A stretch of DNA of 64,000 nt from Fusobacterium gastrosuis. Its GTDB lineage: Bacteria; Fusobacteriota; Fusobacteriia; Fusobacteriales; Fusobacteriaceae. Made by a program: the position numbers and the translations under genes. Under the pieces are notes generated by a model. It ran no database searches, had not been told where the DNA came from, and worked only from the letters and a program-made list of their open reading frames with translations. The stretch lies in assembly GCF_900095285.1 (NCBI RefSeq), contig NZ_LT607734.1:1488001-1552000 (forward strand). The letters run 5' to 3'. This document shows positions 17,475 through 27,008 of this stretch, one piece after another; the stretch's first letter is position 1, and every line of letters starts with the position of its first letter.

Positions 17475-17972
17475 ATGAAAAAAATCAATATACAACAAGC
17501 TATATTTTTATTATCAACTTTGAGTGAAAAAGAGAGGGAACTTTCTTCTAATCTTCACAGCTATAAAGTTCCAATATCCGTGAACGGAAAAGATGTGATA
17601 GATAAGAAGAGAGCAAAGCAAATGTTGGAAGAAATTGAAAAATTAAATTCTATACAAAAAGATATATATCATTTAAAAACAAAACTAGCTAAAGCAAATA
17701 TTGAAACAAAATATAAAGAAAAATTTTTGAATGAATATTTAGAAGAAGTAAGAATAAAAAGAACCTATCTTTCAAATTTGAATAGCTTATTAAAAGCTAA
17801 TTATACGAAGGTTGAAAATGGTATAGGTGTTGTGCAATATGGAGTATTGAATGAAGACTTTATAAAAGAAAAAGTTGCAGAGCTTGAAGTGGAAGTATAC
17901 AAACTTTCACAAGCTATAGATTTTATAAATGCAAATACTAATATTGATATTGAACTTTTGAGTGAAAAATAA
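17475..17972 (+). CDS. Predicted coiled-coil protein, possibly DIP1984/septicolysin-like
   Basis: 165 residues, no signal peptide, almost entirely helical with long charged heptad-like stretches. The layout (N-terminal helix pair with EKERELSSNLHSYKV, a central helix with EIEKLNSIQKDIYHLKTKLAKAN, and a C-terminal INANTNIDIEL) is reminiscent of the DIP1984 family, which has a similar length and a closing IN-T-x-L motif, but the match is from memory and weak. Function unknown. GAGGTGA site 4 nt before the ATG. It converges with proS. Confidence 0.6.
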   Translation: MKKINIQQAIFLLSTLSEKERELSSNLHSYKVPISVNGKDVIDKKRAKQMLEEIEKLNSIQKDIYHLKTKLAKANIETKYKEKFLNEYLEEVRIKRTYLSNLNSLLKANYTKVENGIGVVQYGVLNEDFIKEKVAELEVEVYKLSQAIDFINANTNIDIELLSEK

Positions 17973-17984
17973 AAATAATGGGTA

Positions 17985-18120
17985 GTCTATTATTTAAAAT
18001 AAAAAATTATATTAAAGCGAAAAGTAGCGAATACGGTTTACGATTTATAAAATATTTTATGGTTTTAAAATTTACGATTTAAAATAAAAGAAAAATAATC
18101 AAATTTAAAAAATAATAGAC
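17985..18120. repeat. Small inverted-repeat-bounded intergenic segment
   Basis: The 11-mer GTCTATTATTT at 17985-17995 occurs inverted at 18110-18120. Between them TTTACGATTTA appears twice as a direct repeat (near 18039 and 18071). The element is 136 bp and non-coding; it could be a degenerate miniature mobile element or a coincidence of A+T-rich sequence. Confidence 0.35.
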
Positions 18121-18151
18121 AATGGATATTTAATTTTAAATATCAAAAACT

Positions 18152-18186
18152 ATGGGGAAGATGAGTTTTGCCTTTACATCTTCCCC
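18152..18186. terminator. Terminator between the coiled-coil gene and proS
   Basis: GGGGAAGATG/CATCTTCCCC stem with a 13-nt loop, in the convergent interval immediately downstream of proS. Confidence 0.8.
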
Positions 18187-18200
18187 TATTTATATATTAT

Positions 18201-19910
18201 TTAATATTTAAGCATTAATTCCTTAATTTTGTTTATCACTTCATCTTTTGAAATTTCTAAAGTTTCTCCAGTTTTTCTAATTTTTAATTCAACGATTCCT
18301 TCTTCAGCTCTTTTTCCTACAACAACTTTAAAAGGGAAACCTATCAAATCTGCATCTTTAAATTTGAAACCAGGCTTTTCATCTCTATCATCTAGCATTA
18401 CATCTATATTTTCGGCTTTAAGTTTTTGATATATCGATTCTGCTAGAGAAGTTTGAGCTTCATTTTTTACATTAGCAGGAATAATATCAACTACATAAGG
18501 TGCTATTGCCACAGGCCAAATGATTCCATTTTCATCATAATTTTGCTCAATAGCAGCTGCCATAGTTCTCGATACACCTATTCCATAACATCCCATTATC
18601 ATAGTTTGAGTTTTTCCATCTTTATCTAAATAAGTTGCTTTTAAAGCTTCTGAATATTTAGTCCCCAATTTAAATACATGACCACATTCAATTCCTCTTG
18701 CACTATGTAATTTACCGTCAGATTTAGGACAAGTTTCTCCAACTTTTACTGTTCTTATATCTTTAATTATATCAGCTTTGTAATCTCTTCCATAATTTAC
18801 ATTGACAAAGTGATAGTCTTTTTGGTGTGCACCAGTTACATGATTTGAAAGCTCGATTACAGATAAATCTGCTACTATTTTAATTTTATCATTTGTTAAT
18901 TTATATGGTCCTATATAACCTTTTATTAATCCAAGATTTTCAATTTCCTCATCTTTTGCCATTTCAACTGCAACAGCATTTATTGCGTTTTTTAATTTTA
19001 TTTCATTTACATCAAAATCTCCTCTGATTAAAACCATATAAAACTCATCAGTTCCCAAATCTTTATATAATAAAGCTTTTACTGTTCTTGTAAGAGGGAT
19101 ATTTAAAAATTCAGCAAGCTTTTCAATCGTAGGAGAATCCGGAGTATGTACAAGTTCTATTTCTTTTTCTTCTTCTTTAGGTGGATTAACAAGTTTACTA
19201 GTTGCAGTTTCTATATTAGCTGCATAATCACAACCATCTGAATATATAATTTCATCCTCTCCTGATTCAGCAAGAACATGAAATTCTTGTGAGCCATTTC
19301 CACCTATTGCACCGGAATCAGCTTCAACAGGTCTAAATTTTAATCCACATCTAGTAAAAATTCTAGAATATGTTTCTCTCATATTTTCAAATTCTTCATC
19401 TAAAGATTCTTGAGAAGTATGAAATGAATAAGCATCTTTCATTAAAAATTCTCTTCCTCTCATAAGTCCAAATCTTGGTCTTCTCTCATCTCTAAATTTT
19501 GTTTGAATTTGATATAGATTAACAGGTAGAGCTTTATAAGAAGATATATCACTTCTAACAATATCTGTTATTACTTCTTCGTGTGTTGGTCCTAGAACAA
19601 AATCTCTTTCATGTCTATCTTTAAGTCTAAACATTTCAGGCCCCATAACAGACCATCTGCCACTTTCTTGCCATAATTCAGCTGGTTGGATAACAGGCAT
19701 ATGTACTTCTAAAGCCCCTGCTCTATCCATTTCCTCACGAACTATATTTTCAACTTTTTTTAAAGCTTTATATCCAAGCGGTAAATATGAATAGATTCCA
19801 CTAGCTAATTTTTTTATCATTCCAGCTCTAAGCATAAGAATATGACTTATAACTTCAGCTTCTTTAGGTGTTTCTTTTAAAGTTTTTATATAACTTTTAC
19901 TGAACTTCAT
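18201..19910 (-). CDS. proS: Prolyl-tRNA synthetase (bacterial type, with editing domain)
   Basis: 569 residues, the length of the bacterial ProS with the INS editing domain inserted between motifs 2 and 3 (about residues 225-405 here). Class II motifs are seen: MDRAGALEVHMPVIQPAELW (motif 1), KFRDERRPRFGLMRGREFLMKD (motif 2 region) and GCYGIGVSRTMAA (motif 3). It charges tRNA-Pro and edits Ala-tRNA-Pro. The GGAGGAA site lies 4-5 nt before the ATG. Single gene. Confidence 0.96.
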   Translation of the reverse strand: MKFSKSYIKTLKETPKEAEVISHILMLRAGMIKKLASGIYSYLPLGYKALKKVENIVREEMDRAGALEVHMPVIQPAELWQESGRWSVMGPEMFRLKDRHERDFVLGPTHEEVITDIVRSDISSYKALPVNLYQIQTKFRDERRPRFGLMRGREFLMKDAYSFHTSQESLDEEFENMRETYSRIFTRCGLKFRPVEADSGAIGGNGSQEFHVLAESGEDEIIYSDGCDYAANIETATSKLVNPPKEEEKEIELVHTPDSPTIEKLAEFLNIPLTRTVKALLYKDLGTDEFYMVLIRGDFDVNEIKLKNAINAVAVEMAKDEEIENLGLIKGYIGPYKLTNDKIKIVADLSVIELSNHVTGAHQKDYHFVNVNYGRDYKADIIKDIRTVKVGETCPKSDGKLHSARGIECGHVFKLGTKYSEALKATYLDKDGKTQTMIMGCYGIGVSRTMAAAIEQNYDENGIIWPVAIAPYVVDIIPANVKNEAQTSLAESIYQKLKAENIDVMLDDRDEKPGFKFKDADLIGFPFKVVVGKRAEEGIVELKIRKTGETLEISKDEVINKIKELMLKY

Positions 19911-20007
19911 TTTTTCCTCCTAAGCAAATATATTTAACACTTAATTCTAGCACATTTTATATTTATTTACAATTTTTTAAATTTTATTTATTATTTACTT
20001 TTGAATA

Positions 20008-20045
20008 TAAAAAATAGTTTCAGAATTTTATTTTCTGAAACTATT
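20008..20045 (-). terminator. Terminator after the small lipoprotein gene
   Basis: AATAGTTTCAGAA pairs with TTCTGAAACTATT around a 7-nt loop, with a T run following on the minus strand. Confidence 0.8.
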
Positions 20046-20082
20046 AAAAATCTATTTTATTTTTAATAAATGAATAACTCTA

Positions 20083-20502
20083 TTATTTTACTAAATCTAA
20101 GTTAAATTCTTTACCATCTATTTTAGCTATTCCTGAACCATCTTTGAAATGAATTTCATTTCCGTTTTCATCAGCAAATCTAGATCCACTTGCAGAAACA
20201 TCAGCTTTTAAATGATATTCTTTACCATCAGCTGTTTTTAAAACTGCATGATCACCATCTACATCTAATCCATATTCTACACCATCAGCTGTTTTGAATT
20301 TTAATGCTTGAGCAACAGCATCTTTTACTTCTTCAACAGCTTTTTCAGCAGTTTCTTTAACTTCAGCTGTAGCTTCAGTAGCAGTTTCTTTTACTTGTTC
20401 AACAGTTTGTGCTGCTGCATCTTTTACTTCCTCAACTTTTTTTTCTCCACATGCTACTAGTGCTAAACTTAATAGGATAGCCATAAGTGTTACTTTTTTC
20501 AT
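20083..20502 (-). CDS. Lipoprotein with helical stalk and MliC-like (lysozyme inhibitor) domain
   Basis: 139 residues. Lipobox LALVAC gives lipidated Cys18. Residues 19-66 are an Ala/Glu/Lys/Val-rich repeat in 11-residue-like periods (VKETATEAT, VKETAEKAV, VKDAVAQAL), probably an extended helix. The C-terminal 70 residues resemble the MliC/PliC fold: AVLKTADGKEYHL, then VSASGSRFADENGNEIHF, then GIAKIDGK, paralleling the SGxRY-type loop of MliC proteins that enters the lysozyme active site. A paralogue lies 182 nt upstream. The inhibitor role is inferred from that resemblance only. Confidence 0.65.
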   Translation of the reverse strand: MKKVTLMAILLSLALVACGEKKVEEVKDAAAQTVEQVKETATEATAEVKETAEKAVEEVKDAVAQALKFKTADGVEYGLDVDGDHAVLKTADGKEYHLKADVSASGSRFADENGNEIHFKDGSGIAKIDGKEFNLDLVK

Positions 20503-20684
20503 TTTTTAAATCCTCCTAAAAATTCTTTAATACTGTATAATCACATACTCATTAATAATATATCAACTTTAAGAAAAAATCAAATTTTTTTGAAAAATTT
20601 CAAAAAAATATTTATAAATGAATAATTTTTATAGTTTTTTGTTTAAAAAAAGAACTAAAAATGATATATAGTAGTACAAATATT

Positions 20685-21818
20685 TTAAAAATTTGATAAA
20701 ATCGGAATTATAGACATACCGTTTAAATAAATATTGTTTAATTGATATGTAAAAAATAATTCATGACCTTTATCATCATAGTATCTGACACCTTCTGGAG
20801 TAACAGAAGAACTTAAAATAAAACCTTCTCCTTTAGCTGTTTTTAAAACTGCATATGCTCCAACAAATTCCACAGAAAACTCTTCATTGTTCTCATTTTT
20901 AAATTTTAGTTCTTTTGATGGTGAAACATTAGTATTAGGAGTTAGAACTTTTTGACTATTATTATCTGTTTCTAATAAATCATCTTTCTTAATTTCATGT
21001 TTTGAATTTTCTAAATGTTCTTCCGAGGTATTTAAAGTTGTAGCAGTATTAACATTTTTTGTATTGTTAGAAACTGATATATCTGAATTGACTTTATTAG
21101 GTGATACTTTTATATTTTTTGTAATAATTTCTTTAGATGTTTTTTCAGTTGTAAATTTTTCAGTACTATCATGAGTAACATTAGCTACATTAGTTATTTT
21201 TTCTTTCAAAGTACTACTAGAATCAGGAGAAATAGGCATACTATTATTTATATTTGAATTTGGAAGTACACCTGATTCAGTTTTAGAAAAAATTTTTTTT
21301 GTAGCTTTAGTTGCAAGCGTTCCTAATTCTTTCCCTTCCTCTAATGCTTTTTCAGTGACCTCTTTAGTACTATCATTGAGAGAAATTGTAGTTTTGTTAC
21401 TATCGACAATTTTATTAGAAGCTTGTAGTGCTTGGTTTGAAGTTTTACCTGCTATTTTTCCAAACTCTTTTCCTTCTTCCAATGTTTTTACTGTAACTTC
21501 TTTTGCTTCATCATTAAGTGAAATAGTATTTTTCGTACTATCCACAACAGAATTAACAGTTTTTAATGCTTCAGAAGCAATACTTTTTCCATCTTCTACC
21601 ACTTTTTCAGCAGAATCTTTTGCTTCAACAGTTACATCTTTTGTTTCTTCAATAACTGAAGTAGTTGCTTCTTTAGCTCCCTCTACAACATTATTAGTTG
21701 CATCCTTTGATGCTTCTATTGTTTGCTTAGCAACATCTTTTACCTCTTTAACTTTTTCTTTTCCACATCCAATTATAACTAAGCTTAAAAATACAGCTAC
21801 AAGTGTTACCTTTTTCAT
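20685..21818 (-). CDS. Large paralogous lipoprotein with repeats and C-terminal MliC-like domain
   Basis: 377 residues. Its first 30 residues are close to those of the next lipoprotein (MKKVTLVAVFLSLVIIGC, lipidated Cys18, then KVKEVKDVAKQTIE). A long repetitive region follows in which the unit NTISLNDEAKEVTVKTLEEG recurs as a near copy containing TTISLNDSTKEVTEKALEEG. A Ser/Thr/Asn-rich linker comes next (about residues 175-300). The last 75 residues again resemble the MliC-like domain (AVLKTAKGEGFIL, TPEGVRYYDDKGHELFF). It looks like an expanded, surface- or periplasm-extending version of its neighbour. Function inferred; repeat and linker are clear. Confidence 0.62.
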   Translation of the reverse strand: MKKVTLVAVFLSLVIIGCGKEKVKEVKDVAKQTIEASKDATNNVVEGAKEATTSVIEETKDVTVEAKDSAEKVVEDGKSIASEALKTVNSVVDSTKNTISLNDEAKEVTVKTLEEGKEFGKIAGKTSNQALQASNKIVDSNKTTISLNDSTKEVTEKALEEGKELGTLATKATKKIFSKTESGVLPNSNINNSMPISPDSSSTLKEKITNVANVTHDSTEKFTTEKTSKEIITKNIKVSPNKVNSDISVSNNTKNVNTATTLNTSEEHLENSKHEIKKDDLLETDNNSQKVLTPNTNVSPSKELKFKNENNEEFSVEFVGAYAVLKTAKGEGFILSSSVTPEGVRYYDDKGHELFFTYQLNNIYLNGMSIIPILSNF

Positions 21819-21922
21819 TTTTACCTCCTAAAAAATATTTGAAAAATATAAAAAAATACATCTATTAAGCTAATAATATACTAAAAATAACAAAAAATCA
21901 AATTATTTATTTAAAATAATAC

Positions 21923-21951
21923 TTGCATAAAAAAAGAACTAATGCTATAAT
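21923..21951 (+). promoter_or_regulatory. Promoter of asnA
   Basis: -35 TTGCAT, 17-nt spacer, -10 TATAAT, 30 nt before the start codon. Confidence 0.7.
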
Positions 21952-21981
21952 GACAAATTATAAATTTATAGGAGGTATATT

Positions 21982-22965
21982 ATGTCGTATCAAGCAAAAT
22001 TAACTCTTGTTGAAACAGAAATCGCCATTAAAAAAGTAAAAGATTTCTTTCAAAAAGAGTTATCAAAGGAATTAGACTTACTTAGAGTTTCAGCACCATT
22101 ATTCGTTATTCCGGAGTCAGGATTGAATGATAATTTGAATGGAACAGAAAGACCAGTTTCTTTTGATACTAAAAATGGTGAAAAGGTTGAGATCGTTCAT
22201 TCACTTGCTAAATGGAAAAGGATGGCTCTATATAGATATAATATAGACTCACATAAAGGAATTTATACAGATATGAATGCAATTAGAAGAGATGAGGATA
22301 CAGATTTTATACATTCATATTATGTTGATCAATGGGACTGGGAAAAAATTATAGAAAAAGAAGATAGAAATGAAGAATATTTAAAAGAAACAGTGAGAAA
22401 AATATTTTCAGTTTTCAAAAAAACAGAAGATTATATTACTGGTGAATACCCACAGCTTTCTAAAAAATTACCAGATGAAATTTTCTTTATAACTTCTCAA
22501 GAATTAGAAGATAAATATCCTACTCTAACACCTAAAAACAGAGAACATGCAATAGCAAAAGAACATGGTGCAGTATTTATCATGAAAATAGGAGGAAAAC
22601 TAGCTTCTGGGGAAAAACATGATGGAAGAGCTCCCGATTATGATGACTGGGGACTAAATGGAGATATTATATTTAATTATCCACCTTTAGGTATAGGTTT
22701 AGAATTGTCTTCAATGGGAATAAGAGTTGATGAAAATTCATTAGATGAACAATTAAAATTAGCGGACTGTGAAGAAAGAAAGAGTACACCTTATCATAAG
22801 ATGGTTTTAAATAAAGTGTTACCATATACTATTGGAGGGGGAATTGGACAATCTCGTATCTGTATGTTTTTTCTAGATAAATTACATATAGGTGAAGTTC
22901 AATCTTCTATTTGGCCACAAGAAGTACATGAAATTTGTAAGCAAATGAATATCGTTTTATTATAA
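21982..22965 (+). CDS. asnA: Aspartate-ammonia ligase
   Basis: 327 residues, standard AsnA length. This ATP-dependent enzyme makes asparagine from aspartate and free ammonia and is related to class II aminoacyl-tRNA synthetase cores. Family blocks: [21 protein letters not shown] near residues 40-60, [18 protein letters not shown] and the closing [14 protein letters not shown]. Use of free ammonia suits an amino-acid fermenter that releases it. Single gene with promoter and terminator. Confidence 0.95.
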   Translation: MSYQAKLTLVETEIAIKKVKDFFQKELSKELDLLRVSAPLFVIPESGLNDNLNGTERPVSFDTKNGEKVEIVHSLAKWKRMALYRYNIDSHKGIYTDMNAIRRDEDTDFIHSYYVDQWDWEKIIEKEDRNEEYLKETVRKIFSVFKKTEDYITGEYPQLSKKLPDEIFFITSQELEDKYPTLTPKNREHAIAKEHGAVFIMKIGGKLASGEKHDGRAPDYDDWGLNGDIIFNYPPLGIGLELSSMGIRVDENSLDEQLKLADCEERKSTPYHKMVLNKVLPYTIGGGIGQSRICMFFLDKLHIGEVQSSIWPQEVHEICKQMNIVLL

Positions 22966-22970
22966 AATAA

Positions 22971-23000
22971 AAGGCTATTGTATTTACAATAGCCTTTTTA
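22971..23000. terminator. Bidirectional terminator between asnA and deoD
   Basis: AAGGCTATTGT/ACAATAGCCTT perfect stem around a 4-nt loop, with flanking A and T runs, between convergent genes. Confidence 0.88.
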
Positions 23001-23007
23001 AGTTAAA

Positions 23008-23712
23008 TTATTTTATTGCTGTTTCAAGAGCAAGTTCTATCATTTCAGAAAAAGTTTTTTCTCTTTCTTCCGAAGAAGTAATTTCTTTGCTTACTAAAGA
23101 ATCAGAAATAGTTAAGATAGAGAGAGCTTTTACTTTAAATTTTGCTGCCAATGTATATAAACCAGCACTTTCCATTTCAACAGCCAATACACCAAAGTCA
23201 GCCCATTTTTTATAATAATTTGGATCATCTGTATAAAATTCGTCAGATGTCAATATGTTCCCAGCCTTTATTTTTATATTTTTTTCCTCTGCTATTTTTA
23301 AAGCATTATAAAATAATTCAAAATCTGCTGTGGGAGCAAAATTGGCATTATTAAACCTTCTATTATTTAATGAAGAATCAGTAGAAGTAGACATAGCTAA
23401 AACTACATCTCTAACTTTCACATCTTCTTGATAAGAGCCTGCTGAGCCAATTCTTATCAATTTTTTAACACCATACTCTTGAATTAGTTCATTTATATAA
23501 ATAGATGCAGATGGAATACCCATACCTGTTCCTTGAACTGAAATTTTTTTTCCTTTATATGTTCCTGTAAAACCAAACATTCCTCTTATATCTGTATAGC
23601 AGAAGACATCTTTTAAAAAAGTTTCGGCTATCCATTTTGCTCTTTTTGGATCTCCAGGTAGTAAAACAGTATCTGCTATTTCGCCTTTTTTTGCCGCTAT
23701 ATGTATACTCAT
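23008..23712 (-). CDS. deoD: Purine-nucleoside phosphorylase, DeoD type
   Basis: 234 residues, the hexameric low-mass PNP class. Phosphate- and ribose-binding blocks: [15 protein letters not shown] near residues 17-31, [29 protein letters not shown], and [15 protein letters not shown] with the catalytic acid in LTISDSL. It splits purine (deoxy)nucleosides with phosphate to base and (deoxy)ribose-1-phosphate in salvage. Single gene with a GGGAGAG site. Confidence 0.95.
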   Translation of the reverse strand: MSIHIAAKKGEIADTVLLPGDPKRAKWIAETFLKDVFCYTDIRGMFGFTGTYKGKKISVQGTGMGIPSASIYINELIQEYGVKKLIRIGSAGSYQEDVKVRDVVLAMSTSTDSSLNNRRFNNANFAPTADFELFYNALKIAEEKNIKIKAGNILTSDEFYTDDPNYYKKWADFGVLAVEMESAGLYTLAAKFKVKALSILTISDSLVSKEITSSEEREKTFSEMIELALETAIK

Positions 23713-23829
23713 AAAATTCTCTCCCTTCTCATATTTTTCTTTTTATTGAAATGATGACTAAATAAGTATATAATATATCATAAATGTATATTATATATTA
23801 TAGCATAAAAATTTTATGGAGGTATGAAT

Positions 23830-24087
23830 ATGGAAAAATTAGAAAGACTTAATAATAAAGAAATAAAAGAAATTATAGATAAATTAAAAGAAAATAAAAA
23901 ATATGAAGAATTTAAAGAAATGCTTTTTGATGATTTTGAAGAACATAAAATAGTGTATAAAGTGTCTGATGATGAAATTATTGCCTTAGCATATAAAAAT
24001 AATACAATTCCTTTTAAAATGAAGGAATATTATGATTGGCAGCAAATAACTTACTTAATGGAAGAAGATGCTGGATTCCCACAATAA
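23830..24087 (+). CDS. Small acidic protein of unknown function
   Basis: 85 residues, highly charged, no signal peptide or membrane segment. The N-terminal half is helical (KEIIDKLKENKKYEEFKEML) and acidic; the end is aromatic (YYDWQQITYLMEEDAGFPQ). I do not recognise the family. The ATG at 23830 was chosen over the one at 23824 because GGAGG at 23818-23822 lies 7 nt from the former but only 1 nt from the latter. It lies between deoD (divergent) and potA, with no visible terminator before potA. Confidence 0.7.
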   Translation: MEKLERLNNKEIKEIIDKLKENKKYEEFKEMLFDDFEEHKIVYKVSDDEIIALAYKNNTIPFKMKEYYDWQQITYLMEEDAGFPQ

Positions 24088-24194
24088 AAAGACTTTTAAA
24101 TGATATTATTCCTTGAAAAACTTCATATTTAATGATATCATTATAAAGTTAATATATAAATTACACAACTACATGACTGGAGGTTGAAAATAAA

Positions 24195-25328
24195 TTGGAA
24201 AAAAAAGATATAAAAATAGTTAATATTAACAAAAGTTTTGATGGAGTACCTATACTTAAAAATGTTAATTTAGAAATTGAACAAGGGGAATTTTTTACAA
24301 TAATAGGTCCATCTGGATGTGGTAAAACCACCCTTTTGAGAATGATTGCTGGTTTTATATCACCAGATAGTGGAGCAATTTATTTGGGTGATGAAAATAT
24401 TATTGATTTACCTCCAAATCTTAGAAATGTAAATACGATATTTCAAAAATATGCTCTATTCCCACATTTAAATGTTTATGACAATGTTGCATTTTCATTA
24501 AGATTAAAAAAGACTGATGAAAAGATTGTGGATGAAGAAGTAAAGAAATATTTAAAACTGGTTGGTTTAGAAGAACACAGCCAAAAAATGCCTAATCAAT
24601 TGTCTGGTGGACAGCAACAAAGAGTTTCAATTGCAAGAGCATTGATAAATAAACCAGGAGTTTTATTACTGGATGAACCTCTTTCTGCTTTAGATGCAAA
24701 GCTTAGGCAAAATTTATTAATAGAACTTGACTTAATTCATGATGAAGTTGGAATAACATTTATATTTATAACACACGATCAACAAGAAGCACTTTCAATT
24801 TCTGATAGAATCGCAGTTATGAATAAGGGTGAAATTCTACAGGTTGGAACACCAGCTGAAGTTTATGAAGCTCCTGCAAATCCATTTGTAGCTGATTTTT
24901 TAGGAGAAAATAATTTCTTTAGTGGAAGAGTAACAGAAATTATCAATGATGAATTAGCTAAAATAAATATAGAAGGTCTTGGAGAAATTATTACTGAACA
25001 AGATAGAAAAGTTAAAGTTGGAGATTTTGTTAATATCTCATTAAGACCTGAAAAAATAAGATTGTCAAAAACAAAATTGAATAATACTAAAAATACTGTA
25101 AATTCTTTTGCAGTATATGTTGATGAATACATTTATTCAGGCTTTCAAAGTAAATATTATGTACATTTAAAAGAAAATGAAGATTTAAAATTTAAGATAT
25201 TTTTGCAACATGCTGCATTTTTTGATGACAATGATAAAGAAGCAATATGGTGGGATGAAGACGCTTATATTTCATGGGATGCATATGACAGTTATTTAGT
25301 TGAGGTGGTATCTGATGAAAAAAAGTAA
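24195..25328 (+). CDS. potA: Spermidine/putrescine ABC transporter ATP-binding protein
   Basis: 377 residues. ATPase domain with Walker A GPSGCGKTT (near residues 37-45), signature LSGGQQQR, Walker B LLLDEPLSALD and H-loop ITHDQQEAL, plus a C-terminal TOBE-like regulatory domain. This matches PotA of the polyamine importer. The start is TTG, with GGAGG 11 nt upstream, which suggests modest translation. The end overlaps potB by 14 nt, so A, B and C form one operon. Polyamine specificity is by family and gene order; no binding-protein gene (potD) follows potC. Confidence 0.9.
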   Translation: MEKKDIKIVNINKSFDGVPILKNVNLEIEQGEFFTIIGPSGCGKTTLLRMIAGFISPDSGAIYLGDENIIDLPPNLRNVNTIFQKYALFPHLNVYDNVAFSLRLKKTDEKIVDEEVKKYLKLVGLEEHSQKMPNQLSGGQQQRVSIARALINKPGVLLLDEPLSALDAKLRQNLLIELDLIHDEVGITFIFITHDQQEALSISDRIAVMNKGEILQVGTPAEVYEAPANPFVADFLGENNFFSGRVTEIINDELAKINIEGLGEIITEQDRKVKVGDFVNISLRPEKIRLSKTKLNNTKNTVNSFAVYVDEYIYSGFQSKYYVHLKENEDLKFKIFLQHAAFFDDNDKEAIWWDEDAYISWDAYDSYLVEVVSDEKK

Positions 25329-26172
25329 TCAAGGACTTTCCTATTCTTTGCCAATAAATATTTGGTTAACACTTTTTTTTATGTTACCCATGCTGATTAT
25401 TCTTTCTTATTCTTTTTTAAAGAAGGGAACATATGGTGGAGTTGTATTTGAATTATCATTTGTTACATTTAATATATTTATAGATAAGGTATTTTTATCT
25501 ATACTTTTTAATACTATTTATATATCAATATTAATAACAATATTTACAGTTGCATTAGCAATACCAGTTGCTTACTATATAGCTCGTTCAAAACATAAGC
25601 AAGAACTTTTATTTTTAATAATAATTCCTTTTTGGACAAATTTTTTAGTAAGAATATATGCTTGGATTGCTCTTTTAGGAAACAACGGATTTATAAATCA
25701 CTTACTTATGAATTTTAAAATTATAGATAGCCCTATAAAAATGCTGTATAATGTTCCGGCTGTAATAGTTATATCTGTATATACAAGTTTACCTTTTGCA
25801 ATATTGCCATTATATGCTGTAGTAGAAAAATTTGATTTTGCTTTACTTAATGCAGCAAGAGATTTAGGAGCGACTAACTTCCAAGCTTTTAGAAAAGTTT
25901 TTTTACCAAATATAAAATCTGGAATTATAACAGCAACTATATTCACTCTAATACCGGCATTAGGATCGTATGCAGTACCTAAACTGGTTGGTGGAACAAA
26001 TTCATTAATGCTTGGAAATGTCATAGCACAACACTTAACAGTAACTAGAAATTGGCCTTTAGCGTCAACTATATCTGGAGCATTGATAGTTATAACAAGT
26101 CTAGTTGTTTGGGTATTTACTAAATATGAAGAGAAAAATATTGCCAAAGTAGGTGATGTCAATGTCCAATAA
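25315..26172 (+). CDS. potB: Spermidine/putrescine ABC transporter permease
   Basis: 285 residues with six hydrophobic segments and a binding-protein-dependent permease signature (EAA-like loop LNAARDLGATNFQAFRKVFLP near residues 185-205). It pairs with PotC as the membrane channel. The ATG at 25315 is preferred over TTG at 25300 because the GAGGTGG site lies between them. It overlaps both potA and potC. Confidence 0.9.
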   Translation: MKKSNQGLSYSLPINIWLTLFFMLPMLIILSYSFLKKGTYGGVVFELSFVTFNIFIDKVFLSILFNTIYISILITIFTVALAIPVAYYIARSKHKQELLFLIIIPFWTNFLVRIYAWIALLGNNGFINHLLMNFKIIDSPIKMLYNVPAVIVISVYTSLPFAILPLYAVVEKFDFALLNAARDLGATNFQAFRKVFLPNIKSGIITATIFTLIPALGSYAVPKLVGGTNSLMLGNVIAQHLTVTRNWPLASTISGALIVITSLVVWVFTKYEEKNIAKVGDVNVQ

Positions 26173-26947
26173 ATTAGATAGAAGAAAAACCTCATTATTT
26201 TTATTTGTACTGACTATATTATTTTTTTATATACCACTTTTTATTCTGATTATTTATTCATTTAATGAAGGTAAAGGAATGATCTGGAAAGGTTTTTCTT
26301 TAAAATGGTATAGAGAATTGTTTACACACTCTGATAATATATGGAAAGCTTTTAAATATAGTATAGTAATTGCTATTGCTTCTTCTTTTATTTCTACTTT
26401 AATAGGAACTTTTGGTGCGATTGCACTTAAGTGGTTTGATTTTAAAGGAAAAAATTATTTGAAAAATTTATCAGTTTTACCGTTAGTAGTTCCTGATATC
26501 ATAATTGGGGTATCTTTACTTATAATGTTTGCAACTATAAATTTTAAATTGGGGATTATAACAATTTTTATTGCTCATACAACTTTTAATATTCCCTATG
26601 TTTTATTTATAATACTTTCCAGACTGGATGAATTTGATTATTCAGTTGTGGAAGCTGCTTATGATTTGGGAGCCAGTAATAAACAAGCTCTTACCAAAGT
26701 AATTTTACCTATGCTCTTACCGGCAATAATATCAGGTTTTTTAATGGCATTAACTCTATCATTTGACGATTTTGTTATAACATTTTTTGTATCAGGTCCA
26801 GGTTCTTCAACTTTACCTCTTAGAATTTATTCTATGATAAGATTAGGAGTTTCACCTGTTATCAATGCTCTTTCAGTGTTATTAATTATAATCTCTGTAA
26901 TTTTGACACTTTCTACAAAGAAATTACAGAGAAACTTTATAAAATAA
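26162..26947 (+). CDS. potC: Spermidine/putrescine ABC transporter permease
   Basis: 261 residues with six hydrophobic segments. The EAA-like loop VEAAYDLGASNKQALTKVILP is present near residues 165-185. It is the second permease of the PotABC importer. Of three possible starts (26153, 26156, 26162), the ATG at 26162 sits 4 nt after AGGTGAT, the same geometry as at the sirtuin gene, so it was chosen. It overlaps the potB end. The next gene, 60 nt on, encodes a cyclophilin lipoprotein rather than the expected PotD. Confidence 0.88.
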   Translation: MSNKLDRRKTSLFLFVLTILFFYIPLFILIIYSFNEGKGMIWKGFSLKWYRELFTHSDNIWKAFKYSIVIAIASSFISTLIGTFGAIALKWFDFKGKNYLKNLSVLPLVVPDIIIGVSLLIMFATINFKLGIITIFIAHTTFNIPYVLFIILSRLDEFDYSVVEAAYDLGASNKQALTKVILPMLLPAIISGFLMALTLSFDDFVITFFVSGPGSSTLPLRIYSMIRLGVSPVINALSVLLIIISVILTLSTKKLQRNFIK

Positions 26948-27008
26948 TTCAAATTTAAGATATTTTATAGTATAATAAGATAATCAAAGTAAACCTTGGA
27001 GGTTCAAA

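Noticed and set aside
23768..23796. Inverted repeat ATATAATATA/TATATTATAT between deoD and the small acidic protein gene as an operator
   Set aside because: It is pure A/T in an A/T-rich interval and likely to arise by chance; no supporting context.
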